Shown piece after piece: positions 24,902-31,348 of a DNA stretch of 34,035 bases. The DNA is from a virus, in the IMG/VR virus record IMGVR_UViG_3300021479_000050, positions 1-34,035 of that record, one strand, 5' to 3'. Made by a program: the position numbers and the translations under genes. Each line of letters opens with the position of its first letter. Positions within the stretch are counted from its first letter, which is position 1. Below the pieces are notes generated by a model, which saw only the letters and a list, made by a program, of their open reading frames with translations, was not told where the DNA came from and did not search any database.

Positions 24902-25498
24902 CTACGCGATCCTGTGCGTCGGTTGGGGCAGACGTGAGCTTGCGCCCAGAACCGGCCTCTGATCGAATGCTTCGCCGGCATTGGGTGCCACAATGACGGT
25001 GGTACCCGGATCGGCCAACACCGGGGGCGCGATCTCGACTGTGCCACCACCCGCCCGCACAACCTCGCCAGTGCGCGGATCGACAGCATGGGGAACGCCA
25101 GTCTCGCGTGTCAGGCGACCGGCTTCAACGTCGCCGGCCGGATTAAGCCAGGTGCCGATCTCGACCATTTCACCTTCGCCATTCTGCGCGAAGCGGCCAG
25201 TACCCTTGAAATGTTTCCCCGTAGTTGCCGGGATTTGCGTCACTTGCAAATCCTTCGATTGCAGGATTGGATCGCCGGCCAGTGCTGACGCTTTCTTCGT
25301 TAGACGCGGCGCGCCGCCACCTGATTCCTTCTTCGAGCGCGGGGCCGTAACGAAATCAAGGGCGGCCTGCAGCTGTTCACGCCACGCTTGGTCATGAGGC
25401 GATCCGGGCTCATTGTCATAGATAAATGACTGCAGCGGATCCATCTGACCGTTCTGCGCAAGCGCAGCGTTGCATTCATCCCAGGTCGGCAGAATCAC
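24902..25498 (-). CDS. Hypothetical protein
   Basis: 198 aa, ATGA overlap with its upstream neighbour. It is largely Pro/Gly-rich and looks partly disordered: an N-terminal helix (WDECNAALAQNGQMDPLQSF), a middle with TGKHFKGTGRFAQNGEGEMV and GTWLNPAGDVEAGRLTRETG, and a beta-like end (GGTVEIAPPVLADPGTTVIV). No domain recognised. Its pairing with the next gene suggests a joint role. Confidence 0.5.
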   Translation of the reverse strand: MILPTWDECNAALAQNGQMDPLQSFIYDNEPGSPHDQAWREQLQAALDFVTAPRSKKESGGGAPRLTKKASALAGDPILQSKDLQVTQIPATTGKHFKGTGRFAQNGEGEMVEIGTWLNPAGDVEAGRLTRETGVPHAVDPRTGEVVRAGGGTVEIAPPVLADPGTTVIVAPNAGEAFDQRPVLGASSRLPQPTHRIA

Positions 25499-26298
25499 TT
25501 CTTTCCTCCTTGTCGAGCGGCATTCGCGGCCACGATGGTCGGAAGTGCCAGATCCAGCATGTTTCGGCGCTGCGCAGCCTTACGATCCTCGACTGCCTTG
25601 TGATCGCCAAACAGCAGTTGTTTGATTCGCTTCTGGTTGTCGCGCGCGCCGGGAATGTTACTGTCGGGCCGGGCCATGCGTTCCCAGATCGAACGCTTCG
25701 CCGGGTTGTCGACGGGCTCTGGACCTGGATCTGGCAGGTATGGTGCTCGTAGATACGCGATCAGCTCGGGCCTGAAATTGTCGATCGCCATGCGGAGTTC
25801 GATCGGAATCTGCGACCGCTGCATGTTCACATAATCGGCGTCCGGAAATGTCGCGGTATCAATCAGTGCACTGATCTCTGGCGGTGCGTCAACCCACGGA
25901 AGGGGGTTGTCCTTTGGATTTCCGTTCGCCACATCCTTCGGATCAGGGACCATGCGAGTCACCCACGGTGTGATGACTTTGATCATGCCCATAGCATTCG
26001 GATGATCAAGCGTGATCGTGATCCCCATCGCGGCCGCAGTACTAATGATCGTCTCGGCGATCGAAGGCTTGGCTGGCTCAGGGGGCGGCAGATCGTCGAT
26101 TGTGAGCTCTTGGCCGCCCCCGTCGCGTTCCTCGATGAATTCGATTAGATCGGCGCGACACTTGCGAATCTCTTGCAGCAAATCGGCCGGGACCTTGCGC
26201 TTTGGCGTGGCCGTCAGTTTACCGTCAGTCGGGTTGATGCGCAGTTTGACTCCGCGCTTTTCACAGGCTTCTACGATCTCAGCTGGCTTCACGTTCAA
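25495..26298 (-). CDS. Hypothetical protein with TubC-docking-like N-terminus
   Basis: 267 aa. Residues ~5-57 (EIVEACEKRGVKLRINPTDG, then LTATPKRKVPADLLQEIRKC and DLIEFIEE) follow the pattern of the TubC N-terminal docking fold (helix, strand G-x-L-x-x-x-P, helix ending in a leucine). The remainder is Pro-rich, with ITLDHPNAMGMIKVIT and a basic helical end. It overlaps both neighbours by 4 bp. The docking resemblance is a weak pattern call; the protein may bind another phage protein. Confidence 0.45.
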   Translation of the reverse strand: MNVKPAEIVEACEKRGVKLRINPTDGKLTATPKRKVPADLLQEIRKCRADLIEFIEERDGGGQELTIDDLPPPEPAKPSIAETIISTAAAMGITITLDHPNAMGMIKVITPWVTRMVPDPKDVANGNPKDNPLPWVDAPPEISALIDTATFPDADYVNMQRSQIPIELRMAIDNFRPELIAYLRAPYLPDPGPEPVDNPAKRSIWERMARPDSNIPGARDNQKRIKQLLFGDHKAVEDRKAAQRRNMLDLALPTIVAANAARQGGKK

Positions 26299-26618
26299 TC
26301 ACCGTCCAAATCGCCATCGGTATCGATCACCGGCAGCGGAGGGTATTGGACACCGCGCACGGCGCCGATAATCGATTCACGCGCATTGCTGATCAAAGCC
26401 TGCAGTTCGGCCGGCAGCGGCGTCGGAGTGTTGTCGGGTTGGAACGGCATCGTGACCGTCATCGTGGTGAAGTTGTTCGACAGAATGACATCGCCTCCGA
26501 GCGCCCGAATCCAGTCGAGCGCATACTGGCCTTTTGTCACTCGCAAACCTGGCGTACCTCCATTGAACATTCCGTCAGGGGCCCCATTGGGCTCGAACAC
26601 GTTAGGCGGGTACGGCAT
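26295..26618 (-). CDS. Hypothetical protein
   Basis: 107 aa from the ATG at 26618 (MPYPPNVFEPNGAPDG), one base after the lipoprotein stop; the longer in-frame start would overlap that gene. It contains LRVTKGQYALDWIRALGGDV and TMTVTMPFQPDNTPTPLPAE and ends with an acidic tail. No membrane segment. Function unknown. Confidence 0.5.
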   Translation of the reverse strand: MPYPPNVFEPNGAPDGMFNGGTPGLRVTKGQYALDWIRALGGDVILSNNFTTMTVTMPFQPDNTPTPLPAELQALISNARESIIGAVRGVQYPPLPVIDTDGDLDGD

Positions 26619-26619
26619 A

Positions 26620-27015
26620 TCAGGCTCCGTGCAAATCAGGCAGTTGAAACATGAACCGGAATTGCTCAGCATTGTCAGGATCACACTTACCAAGGACCGC
26701 TTCTCGCACCATTCGCGGAGTCACTTCGTCATCCATGTCCCATAACGAATGAACGGTTTCGCGCACGCGAGACACGTCTTCTTTGTCTCGGACGTATGTA
26801 AACCAACGACCGTCTTCGAACATCTTCCGCAGACCTTCGTCAGCTTCGTCGACCGACCAACCCTGTATTTTCAGAGTCATGAATCGTTCGGCGTCGGATG
26901 CATACGATATACATTCACCCGGCTGCAGGGTATGTGCGTGCGAGCCGCAGGACACTAAAACAAACATGCTACCGAGAATCGATGCTGTCCAAAAGGCTCG
27001 CGTCAATACGACCAT
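26620..27015 (-). CDS. Phage lipoprotein, paralogue of the next exported protein
   Basis: 131 aa from the ATG at 27015, one base after the upstream stop. The N-terminus MVVLTRAFWTASILGSMFVL leads to a lipobox L20-V-S-C23, so it should be lipid-anchored in the envelope. The mature part is HAHTLQPGECISYASDAERF, then MFEDGRWFTYVRDKEDVSRV and TPRMVREAVLGKCDP. The spacing of Cys, Ala and the C-terminal ...x-VxxxVxxxC helix matches the protein from 27397-27017. It could be an envelope protein that affects superinfection or host defence, but no function is known to me. Confidence 0.65.
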   Translation of the reverse strand: MVVLTRAFWTASILGSMFVLVSCGSHAHTLQPGECISYASDAERFMTLKIQGWSVDEADEGLRKMFEDGRWFTYVRDKEDVSRVRETVHSLWDMDDEVTPRMVREAVLGKCDPDNAEQFRFMFQLPDLHGA

Positions 27016-27016
27016 G

Positions 27017-27397
27017 TCAATCCTTATTCGGCACACCGTGCGATTGGCGCAACGACTCCATCAACCGCTCTTTGCAGTTGCTCTCCACTATATCATGGAC
27101 CTGTTTCGCCGACAGCGTAAGATTACCGTAAATCCAATTCAGGGTATTGATTGCCTGCTGATCGTCGTCGTCGTCTTTGTAGATGCACGTCAGCCGATGA
27201 GCGGGATCGCGACAGATCTCCAGAGTCGCCGCCATCACACCGAGTTGCATCTTGAGGGACGCGTTCTTGACGTCGAACGCTTCCTGCTTCGCGTCCCACG
27301 CGAACGCGTGGCATTCGGTTTCGTTCATCGTGTGGGCAACGGCGGCCCCGGCAACAGCATAGATCGCGAGCATGATCGAAAACGACAGGCTTCTCAT
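27017..27397 (-). CDS. Exported protein with signal peptide, paralogue of the lipoprotein
   Basis: 126 aa from the ATG at 27397, overlapping the thyX stop (TGATG) with AAAGGA nine bases upstream. The first 21 residues (RSLSFSIMLAIYAVAGAAVA) are a signal peptide with an A-V-A cleavage site. The mature sequence HTMNETECHAFAWDAKQEAF, KDDDDDQQAINTLNWIYGNL and SAKQVHDIVESNCKERL parallels the next gene. Four cysteines could form disulfides in the periplasm. Function unknown. Confidence 0.65.
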   Translation of the reverse strand: MRSLSFSIMLAIYAVAGAAVAHTMNETECHAFAWDAKQEAFDVKNASLKMQLGVMAATLEICRDPAHRLTCIYKDDDDDQQAINTLNWIYGNLTLSAKQVHDIVESNCKERLMESLRQSHGVPNKD

Positions 27398-28074
27398 CAC
27401 AGGGTCCTTTCAAATGCGGCCACAGCCGCGGGAACGTATGGGCGAATCAGGTCGAGCATGGCTTCGGCGTAGACCCGTATTTCAAACTGCGCATGCTCGT
27501 GCAAACGAAGCCTAAGGAAACCGAACAAGTTGTGCAGATCGACGGTCGCGAAGTGCTTGCTGTACGTGTTCAGTGGCAGCACGCCGCGCGCGAGCTCGCG
27601 GGGGCAACCGAGCGACAGGAGTTTTCTGTAGCTCCGGAACGATTCCAGACACGCGCATCGGATCTCGTCCTGTATCTCAGCCGCATTCTCATTTACCTCG
27701 TCAGTCCGCATCTGCTTGTTGTGCGTCGACTGCGTCGTGATCTGGTCAAGCGCCGGCACGTAGAAGCACTCTTCGAGTTCGCTGTAGCGACCCGACTGCT
27801 CGTTGTACTTCCAGGTGCGATGCCGATGCCACTGGCGGAAGTTGAAGATTGGCGCCTTCGCCTCGAAGCAGAAAATAACGTGCTCGAACGGCGACGTGTG
27901 CTTGTTTTCCATCAGGTAGGCAATCAGCTTTTCGTCCGACCCATCGTTGCGCGGCGCGGCGTTGTACGACACCCGGGCCGCGCGAACGATCATCTGGTCG
28001 TCGCCCATGTGGTCGACCAGGCGCACCATGCCGTGATCCAGCACGGCGCGCCAATTGAGGATAGGCTCGCTCAT
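27397..28074 (-). CDS. thyX: Flavin-dependent thymidylate synthase
   Basis: 225 aa, normal for ThyX. It makes dTMP from dUMP with FAD, NADPH and methylene-tetrahydrofolate. The ThyX signature RHR-x7-S is present as RHRTWKYNEQS (84-94, with Ser94 at the expected place) followed by GRYSEL; the third position of the classic RHRxxS is Lys89 here. Other family pieces are MENKHTSPFEHVIFCF (55-70) and ARGVLPLNTYSKHF. It overlaps both neighbours by 3-4 bp. A phage copy boosts thymidine supply during replication and is common in phages. Confidence 0.95.
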   Translation of the reverse strand: MSEPILNWRAVLDHGMVRLVDHMGDDQMIVRAARVSYNAAPRNDGSDEKLIAYLMENKHTSPFEHVIFCFEAKAPIFNFRQWHRHRTWKYNEQSGRYSELEECFYVPALDQITTQSTHNKQMRTDEVNENAAEIQDEIRCACLESFRSYRKLLSLGCPRELARGVLPLNTYSKHFATVDLHNLFGFLRLRLHEHAQFEIRVYAEAMLDLIRPYVPAAVAAFERTL

Positions 28075-28493
28075 TTCGTCAGGTACGCCAGGGTCGACTC
28101 GATCGCGGCAACGTGCGCCGCGGGTACGAAGATCATCTTGCCGTCGGCCGGCGCCGGGCTCTGGCCAGGTTCGAAACCTGCGGCGTCACGCACCGCGGTC
28201 CAAAGACCTGCCGCATCCACGGGGCGGTCAGCATGCCACACTGCCGCATAGTAGAGTGCAGTCACGGCGTCGAGCAATGCCCCGCCGTCGTTATCGTTGG
28301 CATATTCGGTCAGCAGTACGGCGGCACGCGCCATGTACGACAGATTCTCCGAGTACAGGCCCTCGCGGTAGAAGCGATCGATCGACATGCGGATCTTCTC
28401 GACCAGCTGTTCGACGGGCATTGCCACGATCTCGGGGAATTCTTTTGGTGGTTTGGCGTCAATGGTCGCGACCAACTTGCTCTTCGGTGTCAT
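28071..28493 (-). CDS. Hypothetical protein between clpS and thyX
   Basis: 140 aa from the ATG at 28493 (MTPKSKLVATIDAKPPKEFP), which gives an ATGA overlap with clpS. The body is helical: MPVEQLVEKIRMSIDRFYRE, LSYMARAAVLLTEYANDNDG, LLDAVTALYYAAVWHAD. The end (MIFVPAAHVAAIESTLAYLTK) is another helix. No membrane segment or catalytic motif. It may form a helical bundle. The tight coupling to clpS makes a shared function possible but unproven. Confidence 0.6.
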   Translation of the reverse strand: MTPKSKLVATIDAKPPKEFPEIVAMPVEQLVEKIRMSIDRFYREGLYSENLSYMARAAVLLTEYANDNDGGALLDAVTALYYAAVWHADRPVDAAGLWTAVRDAAGFEPGQSPAPADGKMIFVPAAHVAAIESTLAYLTK

Positions 28494-28810
28494 GCTACCT
28501 CCATAGTGCATTGCAGGGGATGTCTGTGATTGCTTGCCGTGCCACGAACTTGGTAGACTCGAGTCTCGGCAATTTGATGAGAATATACACCGGCCACGGC
28601 ACGCCCTTCAGTATGAACCTTGAGCATGATATCGACCGCTTCGAAAGCAGTTTTGCCGAAAATCTGGATCAACAACTCGACCACGAATTCGCCCGGCGTG
28701 ATATCGTCATTGATCAGAATCACAGCCCATAGCGGGGGCGGGGCTGGTGGTTGGATTTGATTGGCCAGGATCGGAGTGATTTGGCCCGGCACTGCGAAGG
28801 TTTCACTCAT
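28490..28810 (-). CDS. clpS: ClpS-like N-degron adaptor
   Basis: 106 aa from the ATG at 28810 (one base after the upstream stop), the same length as E. coli ClpS and aligning to it without gaps. The ClpS core is clear: WAVILINDDITPGEFVVELL (28-47), IMLKVHTEGRAVAGVYSHQ (61-79), AETRVYQ and HPLQCTMEV. Substrate-pocket residues N34, D35, D36, T38, V43, M62, V65, H66 and L99 match the E. coli positions. The gatekeeper Met40 is replaced by Gly. A 27-residue Pro-rich N-terminal arm is kept. It should deliver N-degron substrates to host ClpAP in the cytoplasm. Confidence 0.9.
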   Translation of the reverse strand: MSETFAVPGQITPILANQIQPPAPPPLWAVILINDDITPGEFVVELLIQIFGKTAFEAVDIMLKVHTEGRAVAGVYSHQIAETRVYQVRGTASNHRHPLQCTMEVA

Positions 28811-28811
28811 T

Positions 28812-28970
28812 TCATTCCCCACTGAGACGCGTATAGGCGCCCGCACGTTCGAGCTCTTCGATCTCTTCCTCGACTTCTTCGAGCGTCTCGCGATGACCGA
28901 GCCCGGTACGTAACGCCACGCTGACGCGAACCAGAATACCCCGCAGTCGGTTGCGATCCTCGGGAGTCAT
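28812..28970 (-). CDS. Small acidic coiled-coil protein
   Basis: 52 aa from the ATG at 28970 (MTPEDRNRLRGILVRV), overlapping the previous stop by ATGA. The second half, HRETLEEVEEEIEELERAG, is a strongly charged helix. It lies directly upstream of clpS with one base between them. It may be a small oligomer or a regulator of its neighbour; no family recognised. Confidence 0.5.
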   Translation of the reverse strand: MTPEDRNRLRGILVRVSVALRTGLGHRETLEEVEEEIEELERAGAYTRLSGE

Positions 28971-29173
28971 CGCGTCGTGTCCCGAGTGATCAACAGATCC
29001 GGGAAGTGACCCCATGGATGCACACTCATACCGAACGCGTAGTTACGGCATTGCTCCATGTCAATGAAATCTTTCGAATGACTAACTTCCAGTCGTCCGT
29101 CGTACCAAACCTCCCGGCGACTGCTGGTACAGTTGTCGAACGTACCGGTTGGATGCTTCGGTTTCGTGGCCAT
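28967..29173 (-). CDS. Small hypothetical protein
   Basis: 68 aa from the ATG at 29173, overlapping the stop of the small membrane protein (TGATG). Sequence: FDNCTSSRREVWYDGRLEVS, then DFIDMEQCRNYAFGMSVHPW. It has two cysteines and aromatic residues in an alternating pattern, suggesting a compact beta fold. Function unknown. Confidence 0.5.
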   Translation of the reverse strand: MATKPKHPTGTFDNCTSSRREVWYDGRLEVSHSKDFIDMEQCRNYAFGMSVHPWGHFPDLLITRDTTR

Positions 29174-29283
29174 CACTCAGTATCCTTCCAGTTGAATTCG
29201 CTCGGAGTCACTCGAACGAACATCCATGCAAGCAGGACGCCGAACATGACCAGTAATGATAGGAACACTTGATCGGGAGTCAT
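29173..29283 (-). CDS. Tiny single-span membrane protein (36 aa)
   Basis: The ATG at 29283 follows the upstream stop with no gap, and the TGA at 29173 overlaps the next start. The product begins MTPDQVFLSLLVMFGVLLAW, with a single hydrophobic span (~6-24), then a short polar tail FNWKDTE. Being exactly fitted between two overlapping genes argues it is real. Role unknown. Confidence 0.6.
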   Translation of the reverse strand: MTPDQVFLSLLVMFGVLLAWMFVRVTPSEFNWKDTE

Positions 29284-29478
29284 TCAGTCCTCCACGAATT
29301 GCCGGATCTCGGCGTCGAATTGAGTGTCGCGCTCGCGGGCGCCAAGGATGTGTTTGGCCTCTTCGAGCGACTTGAATTTGTCGCGCGTGCGCCGGCCGGC
29401 GCGGTCGGGCGGGTTGAGCATGTTGCGGATGTTCCGCTCGACCGCTTCTTCGTACCGCTGCTGTCGGGTCTTAGCCAT
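29284..29478 (-). CDS. Small basic hypothetical protein
   Basis: 64 aa from the ATG at 29478, overlapping the upstream TGA (TGATG). It is highly charged and helical: AKTRQQRYEEAVERNIRNML, then DKFKSLEEAKHILGARERD. It may bind nucleic acid or form a helical hairpin. No family recognised. Confidence 0.55.
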   Translation of the reverse strand: MAKTRQQRYEEAVERNIRNMLNPPDRAGRRTRDKFKSLEEAKHILGARERDTQFDAEIRQFVED

Positions 29479-29780
29479 CACTTCCCCTTGGCGAGCCGAC
29501 GGACACGGGCGCGTTCTTTCTTCGCCACCTTCAGCAGATCGCTCCAGACGTCCTGCTCGATGCGTATGCGCAACCGCTCGATGAAATTCATCGCATTGAC
29601 GGCCTGCTCCATGACCATCACCGGGCGGGCGGGTTTGTTGCCGATGTCGAACCGGGCGAGCAGAACGTCGCGCAGGGCGTCGATCTCGCGGACATTCAGG
29701 CGGATGTTTCTGATTGCGGTCGCGGTGAGTTTGTTGCGGTCCGGCATGTATTGATACAGATTAGAATCGACCGACTTCAT
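29478..29780 (-). CDS. Small basic helical protein
   Basis: 100 aa. GGAGG lies about ten bases before the ATG. It is rich in Arg/Lys and mostly helical: NKLTATAIRNIRLNVREIDA, AVNAMNFIERLRIRIEQDVW and a basic tail KKERARVRRLAKGK. It starts a run of six overlapping genes ending at clpS. A nucleic-acid-binding role is possible from charge only. Confidence 0.55.
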   Translation of the reverse strand: MKSVDSNLYQYMPDRNKLTATAIRNIRLNVREIDALRDVLLARFDIGNKPARPVMVMEQAVNAMNFIERLRIRIEQDVWSDLLKVAKKERARVRRLAKGK

Positions 29781-29834
29781 AGGCGTTTGCCTCCATCGAG
29801 TGAACAGTCATTATGGCAGTAAATGACGGTCGTG

Positions 29835-29966
29835 TCAATAAATATCGTCGTCATTCTGATCAGCAATCTGCCGGATCAGATCCAGGATCCAACAGCCGGC
29901 CGCCACGAGTGCTGCAGCGCACATTCCTGCAGTAACTGCTTGACAAACCGTCAGATCGTCGATCAT
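29835..29966 (-). CDS. Tiny single-span membrane protein (43 aa)
   Basis: ATG at 29966 with GAGGAAA about seven bases upstream, overlapping the previous stop (TGATG). The product MIDDLTVCQAVTAGMCAAAL then VAAGCWILDLIRQ has one hydrophobic span (~9-28) and an acidic tail. The 54 bases after its stop hold the ribosome site of the next gene. Function unknown. Confidence 0.6.
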   Translation of the reverse strand: MIDDLTVCQAVTAGMCAAALVAAGCWILDLIRQIADQNDDDIY

Positions 29967-30094
29967 CAGAATTTCCTCAAAACGAACATCAGATGATCGT
30001 ACGCTTCGCGCGGAGTGGATCCTCTACGCGCAACCCATCCTAGCCGGCAATACCATACACCGCACTCGCGCCAAAGACGAGGCTTATGAGCCAT
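29966..30094 (-). CDS. Small phage protein, KPRLWRE-type (42 aa)
   Basis: ATG at 30094 with GGAGTG about six bases upstream, stop overlapping the next start. Product: MAHKPRLWRECGVWYCRLGW, then GSTPREAYDHLMFVLRKF. The pattern KPRLWRxxGVWxC...G.TP.EAY is one I recognise from many small phage proteins of unknown function. It has conserved-looking aromatic and Cys positions. Confidence 0.65.
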   Translation of the reverse strand: MAHKPRLWRECGVWYCRLGWVARRGSTPREAYDHLMFVLRKF

Positions 30095-30115
30095 TCGAAT
30101 CACTCCGCGAAAAAA

Positions 30116-30712
30116 TTAAAACTCGGAACGAAGCGACAGGCTGAAAACGCCCCATCCCAATCCTTGGTACTGCGTCTGTACCGAACCAACGTGGACATTC
30201 TCCGTGCGCAAGAGACGATAGTTGAAAATCAATTCCGCCACGGGAGTGCGATATCCGATCCCCGCCAGCGGTGACACAAGGGTTTGAGTGTTGTCCACTC
30301 GTAGACCCTGATGCGGCTTGACCGTCCCATCGGTCCAATCGGGGATATTCATCGCGAATCCCGAACGCGCGACGCCCACCCCGATCTGCGCGAACGCCGG
30401 GCCCCAGTGAGGCTCGTACGCCGCCCAAATCCCATACGGATGCTCTACCCCGTACCAGTGGCTGTACGGAACACGCCCGTCACGACAGGCCGGCTCGTCT
30501 GCGCCACATGCGATCGCAGACGATGTCATCCTCCCCAGGCGCTCTGCCGACACGCTCCAGTTTGAGCCGACCAGCGTGACACCATATGCCACACCTTCGT
30601 TGCGAAACGAATGAGGCTTCTCGGCTTGGTACCACGTACCATTCGGAGGATTCGTTTCGTAGGAGCCGCCGAGCAGCAGCTGCAGACATGCGGTAAACAG
30701 GCAATTCGTCAT
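30116..30712 (-). CDS. Putative outer-membrane beta-barrel-like protein
   Basis: 198 aa, ATGA overlap with the upstream gene. The C-terminal part (AELIFNYRLLRTENVHVG, then YQGLGWGVFSLSLRSEF) shows alternating hydrophobic strands and ends in Phe, as outer-membrane barrel proteins do. Earlier segments GVAYGVTLVGSNWSVSAERL and FAQIGVGVARSGFAMNI are similar strands. The N-terminus is only weakly signal-like (MTNCLFTACLQLLLGG). Phage-encoded barrels (Lom type) change the host surface; that role is inferred here. Confidence 0.5.
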   Translation of the reverse strand: MTNCLFTACLQLLLGGSYETNPPNGTWYQAEKPHSFRNEGVAYGVTLVGSNWSVSAERLGRMTSSAIACGADEPACRDGRVPYSHWYGVEHPYGIWAAYEPHWGPAFAQIGVGVARSGFAMNIPDWTDGTVKPHQGLRVDNTQTLVSPLAGIGYRTPVAELIFNYRLLRTENVHVGSVQTQYQGLGWGVFSLSLRSEF

Positions 30713-30897
30713 TGCGTGGACTCCCTAATTGCTTGACGGGCCAGGTCGAGAATCTCGCCCGGAGTTATAGTTGGGCCGCCGAACGGACAGCGCGCGTGGC
30801 GTGCCTTGATCCATTCGAGATGCTTCCGGTCGAGTGCAGCGAGAAGCACAACGGCTTGTGCAGGACTGAGTGTCGGAACCCCAACGGTGTTGAACAT
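30709..30897 (-). CDS. Small hypothetical protein
   Basis: 62 aa. GGGGGT lies eight bases before the ATG. Sequence: MFNTVGVPTLSPAQAVVLLA then LDRKHLEWIKARHARCPFGG and a helix GEILDLARQAIRE. It is soluble in composition. Function unknown. Confidence 0.55.
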   Translation of the reverse strand: MFNTVGVPTLSPAQAVVLLAALDRKHLEWIKARHARCPFGGPTITPGEILDLARQAIRESTQ

Positions 30898-30912
30898 GTC
30901 GTTACCCCCGAT

Positions 30913-31062
30913 TCATACGTGAACCCACAGAATGACTGCGCAGAGTACTGCAACAAGCGCGTAGTCGAACGCCGCACCGTGATGCGCGTATTTGCCGTAC
31001 GAGAATTCCATGAGGGCGCGCAGAGTGTAGATTGCGCATATGAAGTAAATCAGCCAGTGCAT
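30913..31062 (-). CDS. Tiny two-span membrane protein (49 aa)
   Basis: ATG at 31062 (an ATG two codons earlier is possible) with CCGGAG in front. The product has two hydrophobic spans, MHWLIYFICAIYTLRALM and FDYALVAVLCAVILWVHV, with a short His/Lys-containing turn. It resembles a class II holin in size and topology, but no endolysin or spanin gene is visible nearby, so holin is only one option. Confidence 0.6.
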   Translation of the reverse strand: MHWLIYFICAIYTLRALMEFSYGKYAHHGAAFDYALVAVLCAVILWVHV

Positions 31063-31093
31063 CTTCATCTCCGGTTGCGGATCCAATGCAAGT

Positions 31094-31279
31094 GATGATG
31101 CTGTTCAAGTGATTCGGCGCGGCGCGACCGCCTGCATTGGCCTATGAACGGTGTGCCCGGCAAAGCCAGGTATCCCACCAAAAGTTCGGCACGTCGGACG
31201 GGTCACAGGCAATTAGCACCTCGCCGCTTCGACTCGCAACCGGCGGCGCCGCCGGCCCTATCACTTGAACAGCATCATC
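31094..31279. repeat. 20-bp inverted repeat flanking a tiny gene
   Basis: GATGATGCTGTTCAAGTGAT at 31094-31113 is repeated as its exact reverse complement at 31260-31279, with 146 bp between. The right arm lies in codons 8-14 of the 52-aa gene at 31142-31300 and the left arm lies just after its stop. A shorter inverted pair CCAATGCA / TGCATTGG (31083-31090, 31133-31140) overlaps the left arm. The transcript could fold into a long stem with the gene in the loop. Confidence 0.85.
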
Positions 31280-31300
31280 GAGAGCGAGACTGTAGCACAT
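31142..31300 (-). CDS. Tiny hypothetical protein (52 aa)
   Basis: An ATG at 31300 opens MCYSLALDDAVQVIGPAAPP then GEVLIACDPSDVPNFWWDTW and LCRAHRS. It has three Cys, four Trp/Phe close together and no membrane span. The ribosome site is poor (GATCGG). It follows the intrinsic terminator at 31319-31345, so its expression may depend on read-through or on a promoter I cannot see. Coding status is moderately likely. Confidence 0.4.
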   Translation of the reverse strand: MCYSLALDDAVQVIGPAAPPVASRSGEVLIACDPSDVPNFWWDTWLCRAHRS

Positions 31301-31318
31301 GATCCGATCTGATGCAAG

Positions 31319-31345
31319 AAAAAAATAGGCCCCGAAGGGCCTATT
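31319..31345 (-). terminator. Intrinsic terminator after the secreted-protein gene
   Basis: On the minus strand a 9-bp stem AATAGGCCC / GGGCCTATT is closed by a TTCG tetraloop and followed by seven T residues (31325-31319). This is a classic Rho-independent terminator. It lies just after the stop of the gene ending at 31349. Confidence 0.9.
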
Positions 31346-31348
31346 AGG

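Noticed and set aside
26620-27397. Spanin pair (inner-membrane protein plus lipoprotein)
   Set aside because: The first protein has a cleavable signal and not a lasting membrane anchor. The two are paralogues and have no coiled-coil region, and no endolysin lies nearby.
31094-31279. Miniature transposable element
   Set aside because: There are 20-bp terminal inverted repeats, but no target-site duplication is seen at the two ends, and one arm is coding.
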